Assembly: GCF_028369295.1 (NCBI RefSeq)
Contig: NZ_JAQMYP010000042.1
Span: 1 to 64,000, forward strand
From: Streptomyces sp. HD
GTDB taxonomy: Bacteria; Actinomycetota; Actinomycetes; Streptomycetales; Streptomycetaceae
Direction of reading: 5' to 3'
DNA length: 64,000 nt
Within the stretch, counting starts at the first letter, position 1. Each line of letters starts with the position of its first letter. The notes under the pieces are model-generated. The model was not told where the DNA came from, made no database searches, and worked only from the letters and a program-made list of their open reading frames with translations. Shown here piece after piece: positions 43,707 through 52,645 of this stretch. The position numbers and the translations under genes are program-made.

Positions 43707-45073
43707 TCCCGATGCATCGGCACAGCGGCCCCGGCATTCCACCCCGACTCACCCGAACGGGAGCACGCGGGCGCGTACCGTCCGGCGAGCTCGAACGTGG
43801 CCAGCACCACCCGCGACTGGTACTCCACCTGCCGCGCGACCGGTATCCAGCGCGCCCCGCAGCCGTCGCGATAGTCGTCGCACCACTGGTCCAGGAGCCG
43901 CTCCAGCTCCGGCATCACTCCGGCCGGGTCGCGCCCCGCGCCCGTCACGAGCTGGTGGAGCAGCCCTGCCGTGCGCAGCGCCAGGCGCCGTCCGGCGATG
44001 CGCAGGGCGGCCAGATGGGCGGTGCTGAGCGGCGGGAGGGGGCGGGCGCCGCCGGTGACCGGGATGTCGGGGTCCCAGGTGTCGGCGAGCCCGGGGCAGA
44101 CCAGTAAATAGTCGTCCACCGGGGCGAGCAGCCGGGCCGTCTCCGGTCCGGCCGGAAGGTGGGGGCGCAGCCGCTCCAACAGCCGCTCCAGGAGCCGGGT
44201 GTCGTGGCGCAGCGTGTGGCTCACCACGCGCAGGACCGTTTCCTCATCGGTGGGCGGAGCGCCGTCCTCCACCGCGGCCACACCCCACATCGGGGCCTCG
44301 ACGATCGCCGTGATCGTGCCGTGCCGGTGCGGATGGAACCACGTCGACTCGACGGCCGCCTCGGTGATGGCGGCGGCCAGATCGCCGCGGCGCGGCCTGG
44401 GGATCCGGTAGACGGCGGGTCCCAGTTCCGGCCAGTACAGGGTGTCGTAGGGGCCGAGCTCGCGCGGGATGCCGAGGCGGGTGGCGCAGTGCGCGACACG
44501 CTGGGCGAGGCCGGGCAGGTCGTGGGTCAGCTCGACGAAGCCGCCGCCGACGTCGACCCCGTGCAGGGAGCACTGGAGGAAGGGCCGCAGTTCGTCCTGG
44601 AGTTCGAGCAGGGCGCGGGTCTCGGGCAGCACGACGGCGTCCGCGCCGTCGGGCAGCCATTCGGGCTGTTCCATGAAGCCGGGCCGGAAGAAGTGCCGGA
44701 AGTAGCCGCCGAGGGCGTACGGACCGCGCAACCAGCCCTCGTTCCGGCGCAGACCGTCGGGGTCCAGGCACAGCAGCAGGTTCCAGGTGGCGTCGGCACC
44801 CTCGTGCAGCCGGGGGTCGGCGAGCACCCTGTCGGCCAGTCGCAGTACGGTCGCGCCGCCCACCGGTTCGTTGGCGTGCGGGCCGGCCACGATCAGGGCC
44901 TGACGGCTGCCGTGTCCGACGGACAGCAGCAACATGGGCGTGCCGGCCCGGGAGGTCCCCACCCGGCGCAGTCGCGCGTCACGGGGGCGGCGGGCGACGA
45001 GTGCGGCAGCCCGGGCGCCGAGCTCGTCGACCGTCGGATAGCGGAGGAGTGGCGGCAGGGCACACCTCCACAA
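43703..45073 (-). CDS. M14-family zinc carboxypeptidase-like protein (paralogue)
   Basis: A ~456-aa metallopeptidase-like protein with the zinc motif in VAGPHANEPVGG, the third histidine in CSLHGVDVGGG and the catalytic Glu in AIVEAPMW. It is clearly paralogous to the product of 41799-43058 over its whole length (shared LRYPT, RVGTSRAG, ITAIVEAPMW). The start is unclear: TTG at 45073 has no ribosome binding site, while an in-frame CTG at 45058 lies six bases after GGAGGTG. The gene is coupled to an SSI inhibitor gene by ATGA. No signal peptide is visible. Confidence 0.78.
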   Translation of the reverse strand: MWRCALPPLLRYPTVDELGARAAALVARRPRDARLRRVGTSRAGTPMLLLSVGHGSRQALIVAGPHANEPVGGATVLRLADRVLADPRLHEGADATWNLLLCLDPDGLRRNEGWLRGPYALGGYFRHFFRPGFMEQPEWLPDGADAVVLPETRALLELQDELRPFLQCSLHGVDVGGGFVELTHDLPGLAQRVAHCATRLGIPRELGPYDTLYWPELGPAVYRIPRPRRGDLAAAITEAAVESTWFHPHRHGTITAIVEAPMWGVAAVEDGAPPTDEETVLRVVSHTLRHDTRLLERLLERLRPHLPAGPETARLLAPVDDYLLVCPGLADTWDPDIPVTGGARPLPPLSTAHLAALRIAGRRLALRTAGLLHQLVTGAGRDPAGVMPELERLLDQWCDDYRDGCGARWIPVARQVEYQSRVVLATFELAGRYAPACSRSGESGWNAGAAVPMHRE

Positions 45074-45126
45074 TGTGGTGCCGTCGATTCACCTGATGTG
45101 CATGGTGTACGCACAGTCAGTCACGA

Positions 45127-45144
45127 GTTGACGACTACGTCAAC
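45127..45144. promoter_or_regulatory. Inverted repeat GTTGACG-ACTA-CGTCAAC upstream of the M14 paralogue
   Basis: A perfect 7-bp inverted repeat with a four-base spacer, 54 bases upstream of the peptidase-inhibitor operon start. It resembles the TTGAC/GTCAA repeat before the other M14 gene, so one regulator might control both. Confidence 0.5.
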
Positions 45145-45187
45145 ACCGCAGAAGGTCAAAGGGATTCGGGTCGCCGCGAGGTTGCGG

Positions 45188-45739
45188 TCAGTGCGTGGCA
45201 AGCCGGAACGACATCCGGCCGAAGCCGATCTGATCGCCCTCGCGGACCACCACGGCCCCGATGACGCGGCGGCCGTTCACCGTGGTGCCGTTGGTGGAGC
45301 CGAGGTCACGCAGGACCCACATGCCGCACTGGTGGCTCAGTTCGGCGTGCACCCGGGACACCGTCTCGTGGGTCAGCCGCAACCCGTTCGCGGGGTCGCG
45401 CCCTATGCGCAGCGGATGTCCGGTCGCGGGGTGGGGCAGCAGCAGCTTTGGCAGCCGCTCGGACTGCCAGGCCCTGCGCAGCCGTACGGTGAAGCCGGAG
45501 ATGGCCTCGACGGTGCCGAACACCAGGCGTGACACACGGCTCTCGACGGGCAGGTCGGCGGTGAGTACGGCGAGCTCGTCGGCGCGGCGGGCGGCGAGGG
45601 CGAGTTCCATGCGTCGTACGAACGTGTCGTGCGAGAGCCGGCCCATGGCGACGCCGTCACGCAGCACCTTCAGCGCCTTGTCGCGCTCCGCGTCGGAGAG
45701 CCGCGCGGGGTACGTGTTGAACTCGAAGGACGACGTCAC
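45188..45739 (-). CDS. DUF1707 plus FHA domain protein
   Basis: A 183-aa cytoplasmic protein. The N-terminal ~60 residues match DUF1707 (PARLSDAERDKALKVLRDG, MGRLSHDTFVRRMELAL). The C-terminal half is a complete FHA phosphothreonine-binding domain: LRIGRDPANGLRL, SRVHAELS, and DLGSTNGTTVNGRRV. It should read phosphorylation by Ser/Thr kinases, probably at a membrane-linked complex. No kinase gene is adjacent. Divergent from treZ. Confidence 0.9.
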   Translation of the reverse strand: MTSSFEFNTYPARLSDAERDKALKVLRDGVAMGRLSHDTFVRRMELALAARRADELAVLTADLPVESRVSRLVFGTVEAISGFTVRLRRAWQSERLPKLLLPHPATGHPLRIGRDPANGLRLTHETVSRVHAELSHQCGMWVLRDLGSTNGTTVNGRRVIGAVVVREGDQIGFGRMSFRLATH

Positions 45740-45924
45740 GGTGCTGATTGTCGGTCAGTGAACCCGCGGTGTCCAGAAAACGGGGAAACGGCGGCCACCC
45801 GCGCGTGCCCGACGGGACCGGCCGCGACACCCGCCGCAAAAGGGATGATTCAAAAGCGGATTGATCACGTTTGAAGCACCATGGACGGGCTACATCACGG
45901 TGAGCAGACGAAGGGGAACCGTCC

Positions 45925-47670
45925 GTGCAGTTCGAGGTGTGGGCACCACAGGCCGACCGTTTGACGCTCCATTGCGAGGGCGCCACGCGCGCGTTGGAGC
46001 GCGATCCCGATCGCGCGGGATGGTGGTGGGGGGAGGCGGAGGCGCGGGACGGGACGCGGTACGGCTTCGCGCTCGACGACGGTCCCGTGCTGCCCGACCC
46101 GCGCTCCCGCCGGCAGCCGGACGGCCCGGACGGACTGAGTGCGGTCGTCGACCACGAACGGTACGAGTGGCGTACCGAGTGGGCGGGCCTGCCGCTGCCC
46201 GGCTCGGTGCTGTACGAGCTGCACGTGGGCACGTACACGCGTGAGGGCACGCTGGACGCGGCCGCCGAGCGGCTCGGACATCTCGCGGAACTGGGCGTCA
46301 CCCACGTCGAGTTGATGCCCCTGAGCCCCTTCCCCGGGCGGCACGGCTGGGGCTACGAGGGCGTCTCGCTGTGGGCCGTGCACGAGCCGTACGGCGGACC
46401 CGAGGCGCTGAAACGCTTCGTCGACCGGGCGCACGAGCTGGGCCTGGGCGTGGTCCTCGACGTCGTGCACAACCACTTCGGCCCGTCCGGGAACTACCTG
46501 CCGGTCTTCGGCCCCTACCTCACGGACACCCACCAGACGCCCTGGGGCGCCGCCGTCAACCTGGACGCCCCCGGCTCGGACGAGGTGCGCGCGTATCTCG
46601 TGGAGAGCTCGCTGTCCTGGCTGCGGGACTACCGGATCGACGGGCTGCGTCTGGACGCCGTGCACGCGCTGGCGGACACACGCGCGTGCCACTTCCTTGA
46701 GGAGCTGTCGACGGCCGTCGACGCCCTGGCCACCGACCTGGGCCGGCCGCTGTACCTGATCGCCGAGTCCGACCTCAACGACCCCCGGCTCATCACCGCG
46801 CGCGAGGCGGGCGGGCTCGGGCTGCACGCCCAGTGGAACGATGACTTCCACCACACCCTGCACACCGCGCTGACCGGCGAGTCCCAGGGCTACTACGCCG
46901 ACTTCGCCCGCGCCCCCATGGCGGGCCTCGCCAAGACCCTGGCCGGCGGCTACTTCCACGACGACACGTACTCCAGCTTCCGGGGCCGGCGCCACGGCCG
47001 CCCCCTGGACCGCGCGCGCGTGGCGGCGCACCGCCTCCTCGGCTACAGCCAGACCCACGACCAGGTCGGCAACCGGGCCCAGGGCGACCGGCTCGCGAGC
47101 CTGCTCTCCCCCGGCCTCCTGGCCTGCGCGGCCACGCTGACGCTGACCGCGCCCTTCACGCCGATGCTGTTCATGGGCGAGGAATGGGCCGCGAGCACGC
47201 CCTGGCAGTTCTTCACCGACCACACCGACCCGGAGCTCGCCGAGGCGGTACGGCGCGGCAGACGGCGCGAATTCGCGGCGCACGGCTGGGCCGAGGAGGA
47301 CGTGCCCGACCCGCAGGACCCGGCGACCCGGGAGCGCTCCTGCCTCGACTGGTCCGAGCTCGACGGCGAGCCCCACGCGCGTGTGCTCGACTGGTACCGC
47401 CGCCTCATCGCGCTGCGCCACGAGCAGCCCGATCTCACCGATCCCGACCTCGCCGACACCAAGGTGGCCTACGACGAGCAGGAGCGCTGGCTCGCCTTCC
47501 GTCGCGGCGACGTCCGGGTGGCCGTCAACCTCGCCAAGGAACCGGCGTCGATCCCGCTGGGGCCCCGCAAGGCGGCCGTACTGGCGGCGTGGGAGCCGGT
47601 GGAGGCGCCGGGCGCGGACGGGGTGCTGCATGTGCCCGGGGAGTCGAGTGTGGTGCTGTTGCAGGGGTGA
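45925..47670 (+). CDS. treZ: Maltooligosyltrehalose trehalohydrolase TreZ
   Basis: A 581-aa GH13 enzyme that releases trehalose from maltooligosyltrehalose. The N-terminal beta-sandwich starts MQFEVWAPQADRLTL. Catalytic motifs are DVVHNHFGPSGNYL, IDGLRLDAVHAL (Asp), YLIAESDLND (Glu) and QTHDQVGNRA (Asp). GTG 45925 is preceded by AAGGGGAA (45910-45917). With GlgX and TreY it completes the glycogen-to-trehalose route. Confidence 0.95.
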   Translation: MQFEVWAPQADRLTLHCEGATRALERDPDRAGWWWGEAEARDGTRYGFALDDGPVLPDPRSRRQPDGPDGLSAVVDHERYEWRTEWAGLPLPGSVLYELHVGTYTREGTLDAAAERLGHLAELGVTHVELMPLSPFPGRHGWGYEGVSLWAVHEPYGGPEALKRFVDRAHELGLGVVLDVVHNHFGPSGNYLPVFGPYLTDTHQTPWGAAVNLDAPGSDEVRAYLVESSLSWLRDYRIDGLRLDAVHALADTRACHFLEELSTAVDALATDLGRPLYLIAESDLNDPRLITAREAGGLGLHAQWNDDFHHTLHTALTGESQGYYADFARAPMAGLAKTLAGGYFHDDTYSSFRGRRHGRPLDRARVAAHRLLGYSQTHDQVGNRAQGDRLASLLSPGLLACAATLTLTAPFTPMLFMGEEWAASTPWQFFTDHTDPELAEAVRRGRRREFAAHGWAEEDVPDPQDPATRERSCLDWSELDGEPHARVLDWYRRLIALRHEQPDLTDPDLADTKVAYDEQERWLAFRRGDVRVAVNLAKEPASIPLGPRKAAVLAAWEPVEAPGADGVLHVPGESSVVLLQG

Positions 47671-47754
47671 GCCGGGCCAGGGGGCGCGGTGCGCCGGTGG
47701 CGCAGGTGAGCCAGGGGTCAGCGGCGAGCCGGGGGCAGTGAGCCAGGGCGTTTG

Positions 47755-48702
47755 CTAGAGCTCCTCGTCCCTGTCGTCCTCCTCCCTGAGTTCCGTCACG
47801 CGCTCCAGCAGGATCGCCTCCCACGCGTGTCGCAGCTGTGTCCTCAGCAGCGAGAGGGGTGCCTCGCCCTTGCCTTCGAGGCGGTCCGCGAGGTGGGCGA
47901 CCGCGTCGCAGCGGGCGAGCCAGAGGCCGCGCAGGCAGGGGCGGGCCCCGTAGCCGGCCAGGGTGGCGGCTCGGACGGCGGCCGGGGAGCCGACGGCGAG
48001 CGCGAGACCGGCGATGTCCTCGGCGGGGTCGCCGACGACGGTGTCGGCCCAGCCGAGGACGCCGCGCACCCGGCCGTCGGCGCTGACGACCAGGTGGTCG
48101 GCGGTGAGGGCGTGGTGGACGAGGACCGCGGTGCCGGGCTGGGCCGCGAGCTGCACGGCGGCGGGCTGGGTCAGCTGCCGCATCCGGACGGCGTCGAACT
48201 CGTCGGCGGCGGCGAGGCGCCCGGCGGCACTGTCGGCGGACCGGCGCAGGGCCTCCAGGGAGCGCGGGGCGGTGCGCGGCACACCGAGCGTCTCGGCCTG
48301 CCGTACCGGAATCTCGCGCAGCCCCGTGAGCAGCCCGGCCAGGTCGGCCTCTCCGACGGCGGACACGTCGTGCTGTGCGCCCGCCCCGCCGGGCACCTTG
48401 GTGTCCAGGGTGTAGGTCAGCCCGGCCGCCCACTCCCCGTGCGCGACGCTCGTCGGCACCGCGACCGGGACGTGCGGGCGGACGAGGTCGCGCAGGCGCA
48501 GTTCGCGGCGCTGGCGGACGGCGGCCGCCCGGTCGGGGGCAAGGCGCAGCACATGGCGGGTGCCGACCCACCAGGTGGCGGGCTCGGCGCCCGGGGAGGC
48601 GGGACGCACCTCGGGTCCGGCCGAGTCGGCCACACCGTCCTTGAGCAGGGAACGGACCAGCCGGCGGACGGTGTCCGCGGTGGGTGTCGGTGCCTGGGTC
48701 AT
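47755..48702 (-). CDS. APH/choline-kinase-fold protein with degenerate catalytic loop
   Basis: A 315-aa protein of the aminoglycoside phosphotransferase fold. The second metal-binding region is recognisable as GVLGWADTVVGDPAEDIAGL. The usual catalytic loop HGDxxxxN reads HHALTADH here: the catalytic Asp is replaced by Ala, and Asn by His, though an Asp two positions before that His may compensate. The N-lobe has TWWVGTRHVLRLAPDR. It may be inactive or bind rather than phosphorylate. The C-terminus is acidic (EEDDRDEEL). Confidence 0.72.
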   Translation of the reverse strand: MTQAPTPTADTVRRLVRSLLKDGVADSAGPEVRPASPGAEPATWWVGTRHVLRLAPDRAAAVRQRRELRLRDLVRPHVPVAVPTSVAHGEWAAGLTYTLDTKVPGGAGAQHDVSAVGEADLAGLLTGLREIPVRQAETLGVPRTAPRSLEALRRSADSAAGRLAAADEFDAVRMRQLTQPAAVQLAAQPGTAVLVHHALTADHLVVSADGRVRGVLGWADTVVGDPAEDIAGLALAVGSPAAVRAATLAGYGARPCLRGLWLARCDAVAHLADRLEGKGEAPLSLLRTQLRHAWEAILLERVTELREEDDRDEEL

Positions 48703-48763
48703 GGTCGCGCCGTTGTCGCTCGGGGGTCTACGGGGGCTCCTTGCTCCGGGATCGGTCGCCGGG

Positions 48764-49891
48764 TCAGTCGACTATGACCAGCTCGCGGGTCGTGTCGTTG
48801 AGGCGCCGGCCGCCGTCCCCGGTGACCGTGACGATGTCCTCGATACGCACTCCGAAGCGGCCGGGCAGATAGACGCCCGGCTCCACGGAGAAGCACATGC
48901 CGGGCACGAGAGGCTGCTCCTCGCCCTCGATCATGTACGGCGGCTCGTGCGTGGTGACGCCGATGCCGTGCCCGGTGCGGTGGATGAAGTACTCGCCGTA
49001 CCCGGCGTCCGCGATGACCGCGCGGGCGGCCCGGTCGACCTCCTGGCAGGCAACACCGGGCCGTACGGCGCGGAAGCCGGCCTCCTGGGCCTCGCGTACC
49101 AGGTCGTGGACGCGGCGCTCCTCGTCGGTGGGCTCGCCGACATGGACCGTGCGGGAGGTGTCGGAGCCGTAGCCGTCCCGCAGGCCGCCGAAGTCGAGGA
49201 CGACCATGTCGCCGCTCTCGATCACTCGGTGGCCCGCCTCGTGATGCGGGTTGGCGCCGTTCGGGCCGGAGGCGACGATGGTGAAGTCGACCTGGGAGTG
49301 GCCGAAGTCGCGCAGCAGGTCGGCGAGGTCTTTGGCGACGTCCGACTCGCGGCGTCCGCCGAAGGGAACCTTCCGGATCTCCTCGAACGTTGCGTCTGCG
49401 GCCGCACCCGCGGCCGCCAACAGCTCCACCTCGGCGGTTTCCTTGACGGCCCGCAGCATCGGCAGGGCGTCGGTGAGGGAGGCGTAGGAGCTGCCGGGCA
49501 GCGTCTTCTGCAGGGCCAGCAGATGCATCGCCCAGGCGTTGTCGCTGATGCCGAACCGGCCGCTCGCGTCGAGGAGGGCGGCGGTGGCGGCGTAGGGGTC
49601 CTGGCCGTCGGTCCAGTCGCGCAGGGTCAGGACGGGCGCGCCGGAAGCCTTGGCGGCGTCCGGGGCCTCCAGGGCGGGGACGACGAGGACGGGATCCCGG
49701 CCGGGAGCGAGGACCAGCAGGGTGAGCCGCTCGGTCTCGGCGGGGGGCGCGTAGCCGGTGAGCCACACCATGTCCGGGCCGGGTGCCACCAGGAGCCCGG
49801 CCAGGCCGGCGTCCGCGGCGGTCCGCGCGGCCCGTTCCATCCGGGCCCGGTAGTCGTCGGCGGTGAAGGGAGCGGGTGCGGTGCCGGTCAT
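48764..49891 (-). CDS. M24-family Xaa-Pro aminopeptidase
   Basis: A 375-aa two-domain metallopeptidase that removes N-terminal residues before proline. The N-terminal creatinase-like domain has GLAGLLVAPGPDMVWLTGY. The pita-bread domain shows all five metal ligands: Asp in VVLDFGGL, Asp in GSDTSRT, His in TGHGIGV, Glu in SVEPGVY and Glu in VRIEDIV. Length is normal. It lies 61 bases upstream of the APH-like gene on the same strand. Confidence 0.92.
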   Translation of the reverse strand: MTGTAPAPFTADDYRARMERAARTAADAGLAGLLVAPGPDMVWLTGYAPPAETERLTLLVLAPGRDPVLVVPALEAPDAAKASGAPVLTLRDWTDGQDPYAATAALLDASGRFGISDNAWAMHLLALQKTLPGSSYASLTDALPMLRAVKETAEVELLAAAGAAADATFEEIRKVPFGGRRESDVAKDLADLLRDFGHSQVDFTIVASGPNGANPHHEAGHRVIESGDMVVLDFGGLRDGYGSDTSRTVHVGEPTDEERRVHDLVREAQEAGFRAVRPGVACQEVDRAARAVIADAGYGEYFIHRTGHGIGVTTHEPPYMIEGEEQPLVPGMCFSVEPGVYLPGRFGVRIEDIVTVTGDGGRRLNDTTRELVIVD

Positions 49892-50045
49892 CCGGGCCTC
49901 CCTGGGCGCGTGAAAGGACTACGGGCAGCATCCTGCCCGTACGGAGGGGGCGACGCGAGCCGGTCGACGCGCCTTTCGGGCGGCGGGTCGGGAGGTCCGT
50001 CGGGCGGCCGGCGGGGCATGGCGGCAGCCGTCCGGTGCCATGGCA

Positions 50046-50666
50046 TCAGCTTTCCAGCGCCATGCGGACGCCGAGGAGCAGCAGCACCCCTCCGGAGACC
50101 TGTTCAAGGCGTCGGCGCACGCCCGTGCGGGACAGCACGGTCTTCATCCGGCCCACGAACCACACGTACAGGCCGTAGTAGCCGACCTCGTAGACCGCCC
50201 AGAGCGCGGCGAGGCCCACCATGGCCGGCAGATGCGGGGCGCCGTGCGGCACGAACTGCGGCAGGAAGGACATCGCGAAGACGGCCGCCTTGGGATTGGC
50301 GAGGTTGAGCAGCAGTCCGCCGCGGTAGGAGGCCCAGCCGCTCTTCGGCGTGCCCTCCCATGCGCTCTCCTCCGCCCCCTTGGCGCGCCGCGCCTGCCGC
50401 AGCGCCTGGATGCCGAAGCCGACCAGCACGACCGCGCCGACGATCCGCATCACGTCGTACGCCACCTCGGACGCCGTCAGCAGTGCGGTCAGGCCGAAAG
50501 CGGCGACCGAACCCCAGATGAAGACGCCGGTCTCGTTGCCGAGCACCGTCAGGAATCCGGAGCGCCTGCTGTACAGCGACTGCTTGATGATCAGCACGGT
50601 GCTGGGCCCGGGCGAGGCGGCGATGAGGGTACAGGCCCCCAGGAAGGCGATGAGGGTGGTCGGCAT
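50046..50666 (-). CDS. LysE/RhtB-family exporter
   Basis: A 206-aa membrane protein with about six TM segments. It begins TLIAFLGACTLIAASPGPST, and the ASPGPS motif after TM1 is diagnostic of LysE/RhtB amino-acid or homoserine-lactone exporters. LLLNLANPKAAVFAMSFLP is the second conserved segment. No adjacent regulator is clearly linked. Confidence 0.92.
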   Translation of the reverse strand: MPTTLIAFLGACTLIAASPGPSTVLIIKQSLYSRRSGFLTVLGNETGVFIWGSVAAFGLTALLTASEVAYDVMRIVGAVVLVGFGIQALRQARRAKGAEESAWEGTPKSGWASYRGGLLLNLANPKAAVFAMSFLPQFVPHGAPHLPAMVGLAALWAVYEVGYYGLYVWFVGRMKTVLSRTGVRRRLEQVSGGVLLLLGVRMALES

Positions 50667-50736
50667 GGGGTCATCGTGGCCTTGCCGGCCGTGCGTGGCC
50701 AGTGCTTTTCCCGGAATTCCCCGGGGATGGGGGTGG

Positions 50737-51336
50737 TCAGGTGACGACGCCCGGCACCACCGTCAGCCACTGGTGGTCGCCGCCGCGGTGGCGCACCGTC
50801 AGGGTGGCCGCGTCGCCCGGACGGGAACCGGCGACGGTTCGCGCGAGGTCGGCGGCCGAGCCGATACGGGTCTTGTCCAGCGCGAGGATCACGTCACCGC
50901 GGACCAGACCGGCCGTGTATCCCGGGCCGGGCACGTGGACCCCGACCACCAGGGCCCCCGACTTCCGGGCGTCCACGGCCTCCACTCCGAGGGTCGCGAC
51001 GGCGGCGGGGACCGGTGAGGAGGTCCGGGTCGAGGGGGGCTGTTTCGAGGAACCGGGATGCGCGGAGACGGTCGGGCTGCCGGGAAGGCCCTGCCCTGCC
51101 TGCCGCTGCAGCTCGGCGAGTCTGCTCATGCCGATCACCGTGGCGCCCAGCGTGCCGAGTCCGACTCCGGACAGGAGCAGGATCATCCCGGCGAGAACGG
51201 CGACCAGAAGGGTCGCGAGTCGCCGTCGGCGTGGGCGGGGCGCGGCGTGCGGGCGCTTCGCGCCGGAGCCTGACTTGGCGCCGTCGTCGGGCCGCTGACC
51301 TGGCATGGGCTTGGGTCGCAACGCAGTGTGTTCCAT
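50737..51336 (-). CDS. Membrane-anchored PDZ-domain protein
   Basis: A 199-aa protein with a basic cytoplasmic N-terminus, one TM segment (LATLLVAVLAGMILLLSGVG, about 40-60), a Pro/Ser-rich linker, and an external PDZ domain. The domain is marked by SGALVVGVHVPGPGYTAGL, RGDVILALDKTRIGSAADL and GDAATLTV. It has no protease domain, unlike HtrA. It probably binds peptide C-termini at the outer face of the membrane. Confidence 0.85.
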   Translation of the reverse strand: MEHTALRPKPMPGQRPDDGAKSGSGAKRPHAAPRPRRRRLATLLVAVLAGMILLLSGVGLGTLGATVIGMSRLAELQRQAGQGLPGSPTVSAHPGSSKQPPSTRTSSPVPAAVATLGVEAVDARKSGALVVGVHVPGPGYTAGLVRGDVILALDKTRIGSAADLARTVAGSRPGDAATLTVRHRGGDHQWLTVVPGVVT

Positions 51337-51692
51337 CGGATCGCCTCCGTCTGGTGACTACCCTGCGCACCGGCGCACAACGAGCCACGATCGAGTGAGA
51401 CTGACCAGTGGTCAAGAACGGGAAGCCATAGGCGTCACGGCGGAAACGGGACGTCAGGGTGGGCGAGCATCTGTGGCGGGCGGCCGGCTCACACCCCTGC
51501 GGCCGGTGAGTCGTCGCCTTGCTTCAGTCCGGTGCGTCGGGGCGCGGCTTTCCTCCTCAGGCCGGTGCGCCAAGGGTGCGGCCTGCCTCCTCAGGCCGGT
51601 GCGCCAAGAGTGCGGCTTCCCTTCTCACGCCGGTGTGCCGAGGGCACGGCCTCCCTCCCCCGCCGGTGCGCCAGGTGCGTACCCCCCGCTCC
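51337..51692. other. 356-base gap with a 34-bp tandem array
   Basis: No credible gene. The first ~190 bases contain the leader of the PDZ gene (minus). The rest is a tandem repeat array (51527-51695). No palindromic terminator was recognised for the LysR gene. Confidence 0.55.
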
Positions 51693-51695
51693 TCA
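51527..51695. repeat. Five degenerate copies of a 34-bp tandem repeat
   Basis: Units beginning (G/T)CCGGTGCGCC or similar start at 51527, 51561, 51595, 51629 and 51662, giving periods of 34, 34, 34 and 33. Each contains GCCGGTGCGCCAAG...GCGGC and CTCCTCA. The last copy touches the 3' end of the LysR gene. There are no unique spacers, so it is not a CRISPR array. Confidence 0.8.
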
Positions 51696-52559
51696 CGCCC
51701 GTTCGACCAGCGCCTCCGCGACTCCGGCCGCCGCTCCCCCGAGCACCCCCGCGTGCACCAGTTCCGTCCGGTGTACGACTCGCGGTTCCGTGATCGGTAC
51801 GGCCGCCGTGCCGGGCACCCCGGTGGCCGTCGGGCGTGGCAGCAGGGTGAGGCCGTGACCCGCCGCGGACAGGGCGATGAGGGCGCGGACGTCGGTGCCC
51901 TCGTAGCGCAGGGCGGTGCGGAAGCCGTGGCCGCCGTTCGCGGCGCGGAGGTGGGCGAGCGGCAAACCGGCGTCGGGGGCGTCCAGCCAGCGGGCGTCAG
52001 CCAGGTCGGCGAGGCGCAGGCCGGTCCGCCGGGCGAGCGGGTGGGTGTCGGGCAGGAGGACGCAGACCGGCTCCTCCCCCACGCCGTAGGTGGTCAGCGG
52101 TGCCACGTCGGGCAGTCGCAACGGGTCGCTGGGGGCGGCCAGGCCGTCCACGAGGCCGAGATCCGCCGTCCCCGTGGCCACGGCCGCGGGGACCTCGTCG
52201 CGGGGCAGCACACGCAGGGTCACCCCGGAGGCCGGGAGCGCGGCGAGGACGCGTGGTCCGAGCGCGGTCGACGAGGTCGCGAGCGTCAGCCCGTGAGCGG
52301 GCGCGGCAGCCATCCGTACGACGTCCGCGCGGGCCGCCTCCAGGCGCAGCAGCAACGGGCTCGCGTGTTCGAGGAGCCGCTCGCCGGCCGGCGTGGGCGT
52401 GACGGGGCGACGCGTGAGCAGCGGGGCGCCGAGGTCCTGTTCGAGCGCGGCGATGTGCTGGGACACCGCCGACTGGGTGTAGCCCAGCTCGCGCGCGGCC
52501 TCGGAGAACGAGGCGAGGCGGGCGACCGTGACGTAGGTGCGCAGCAGGTGCGGGTCCAT
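51693..52559 (-). CDS. LysR-family transcriptional regulator
   Basis: A 288-aa regulator with an N-terminal helix-turn-helix (LRTYVTVARLASFSEAAREL, then GYTQSAVSQHIAALEQDLG) and a C-terminal effector domain. I chose ATG 52559 (MDPHLLRTY), the usual beginning for the family; in-frame starts up to 30 bases earlier are possible. It is divergent from the CTP-synthase-GATase-like gene, 86 bases away, which it probably controls. Confidence 0.9.
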   Translation of the reverse strand: MDPHLLRTYVTVARLASFSEAARELGYTQSAVSQHIAALEQDLGAPLLTRRPVTPTPAGERLLEHASPLLLRLEAARADVVRMAAAPAHGLTLATSSTALGPRVLAALPASGVTLRVLPRDEVPAAVATGTADLGLVDGLAAPSDPLRLPDVAPLTTYGVGEEPVCVLLPDTHPLARRTGLRLADLADARWLDAPDAGLPLAHLRAANGGHGFRTALRYEGTDVRALIALSAAGHGLTLLPRPTATGVPGTAAVPITEPRVVHRTELVHAGVLGGAAAGVAEALVERA

Positions 52560-52645
52560 GGCGGACAGCATCCCGCACCCCATCAGCACCGCTTATCGGA
52601 GGTGCAGTAATCATCGTTGGACGTGAAGTACGGGCCGCGCCCAGG

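Noticed and set aside
41799..45073. Interpretation of the SSI protein as a direct inhibitor of the M14 carboxypeptidase
   Set aside because: SSI loops block subtilisin- or trypsin-like serine proteases; M14 enzymes are metallopeptidases with an unrelated site, and only the SSI carries a signal peptide.
51527..51695. Possible CRISPR array
   Set aside because: The 34-bp units are directly adjacent with no spacers between them.
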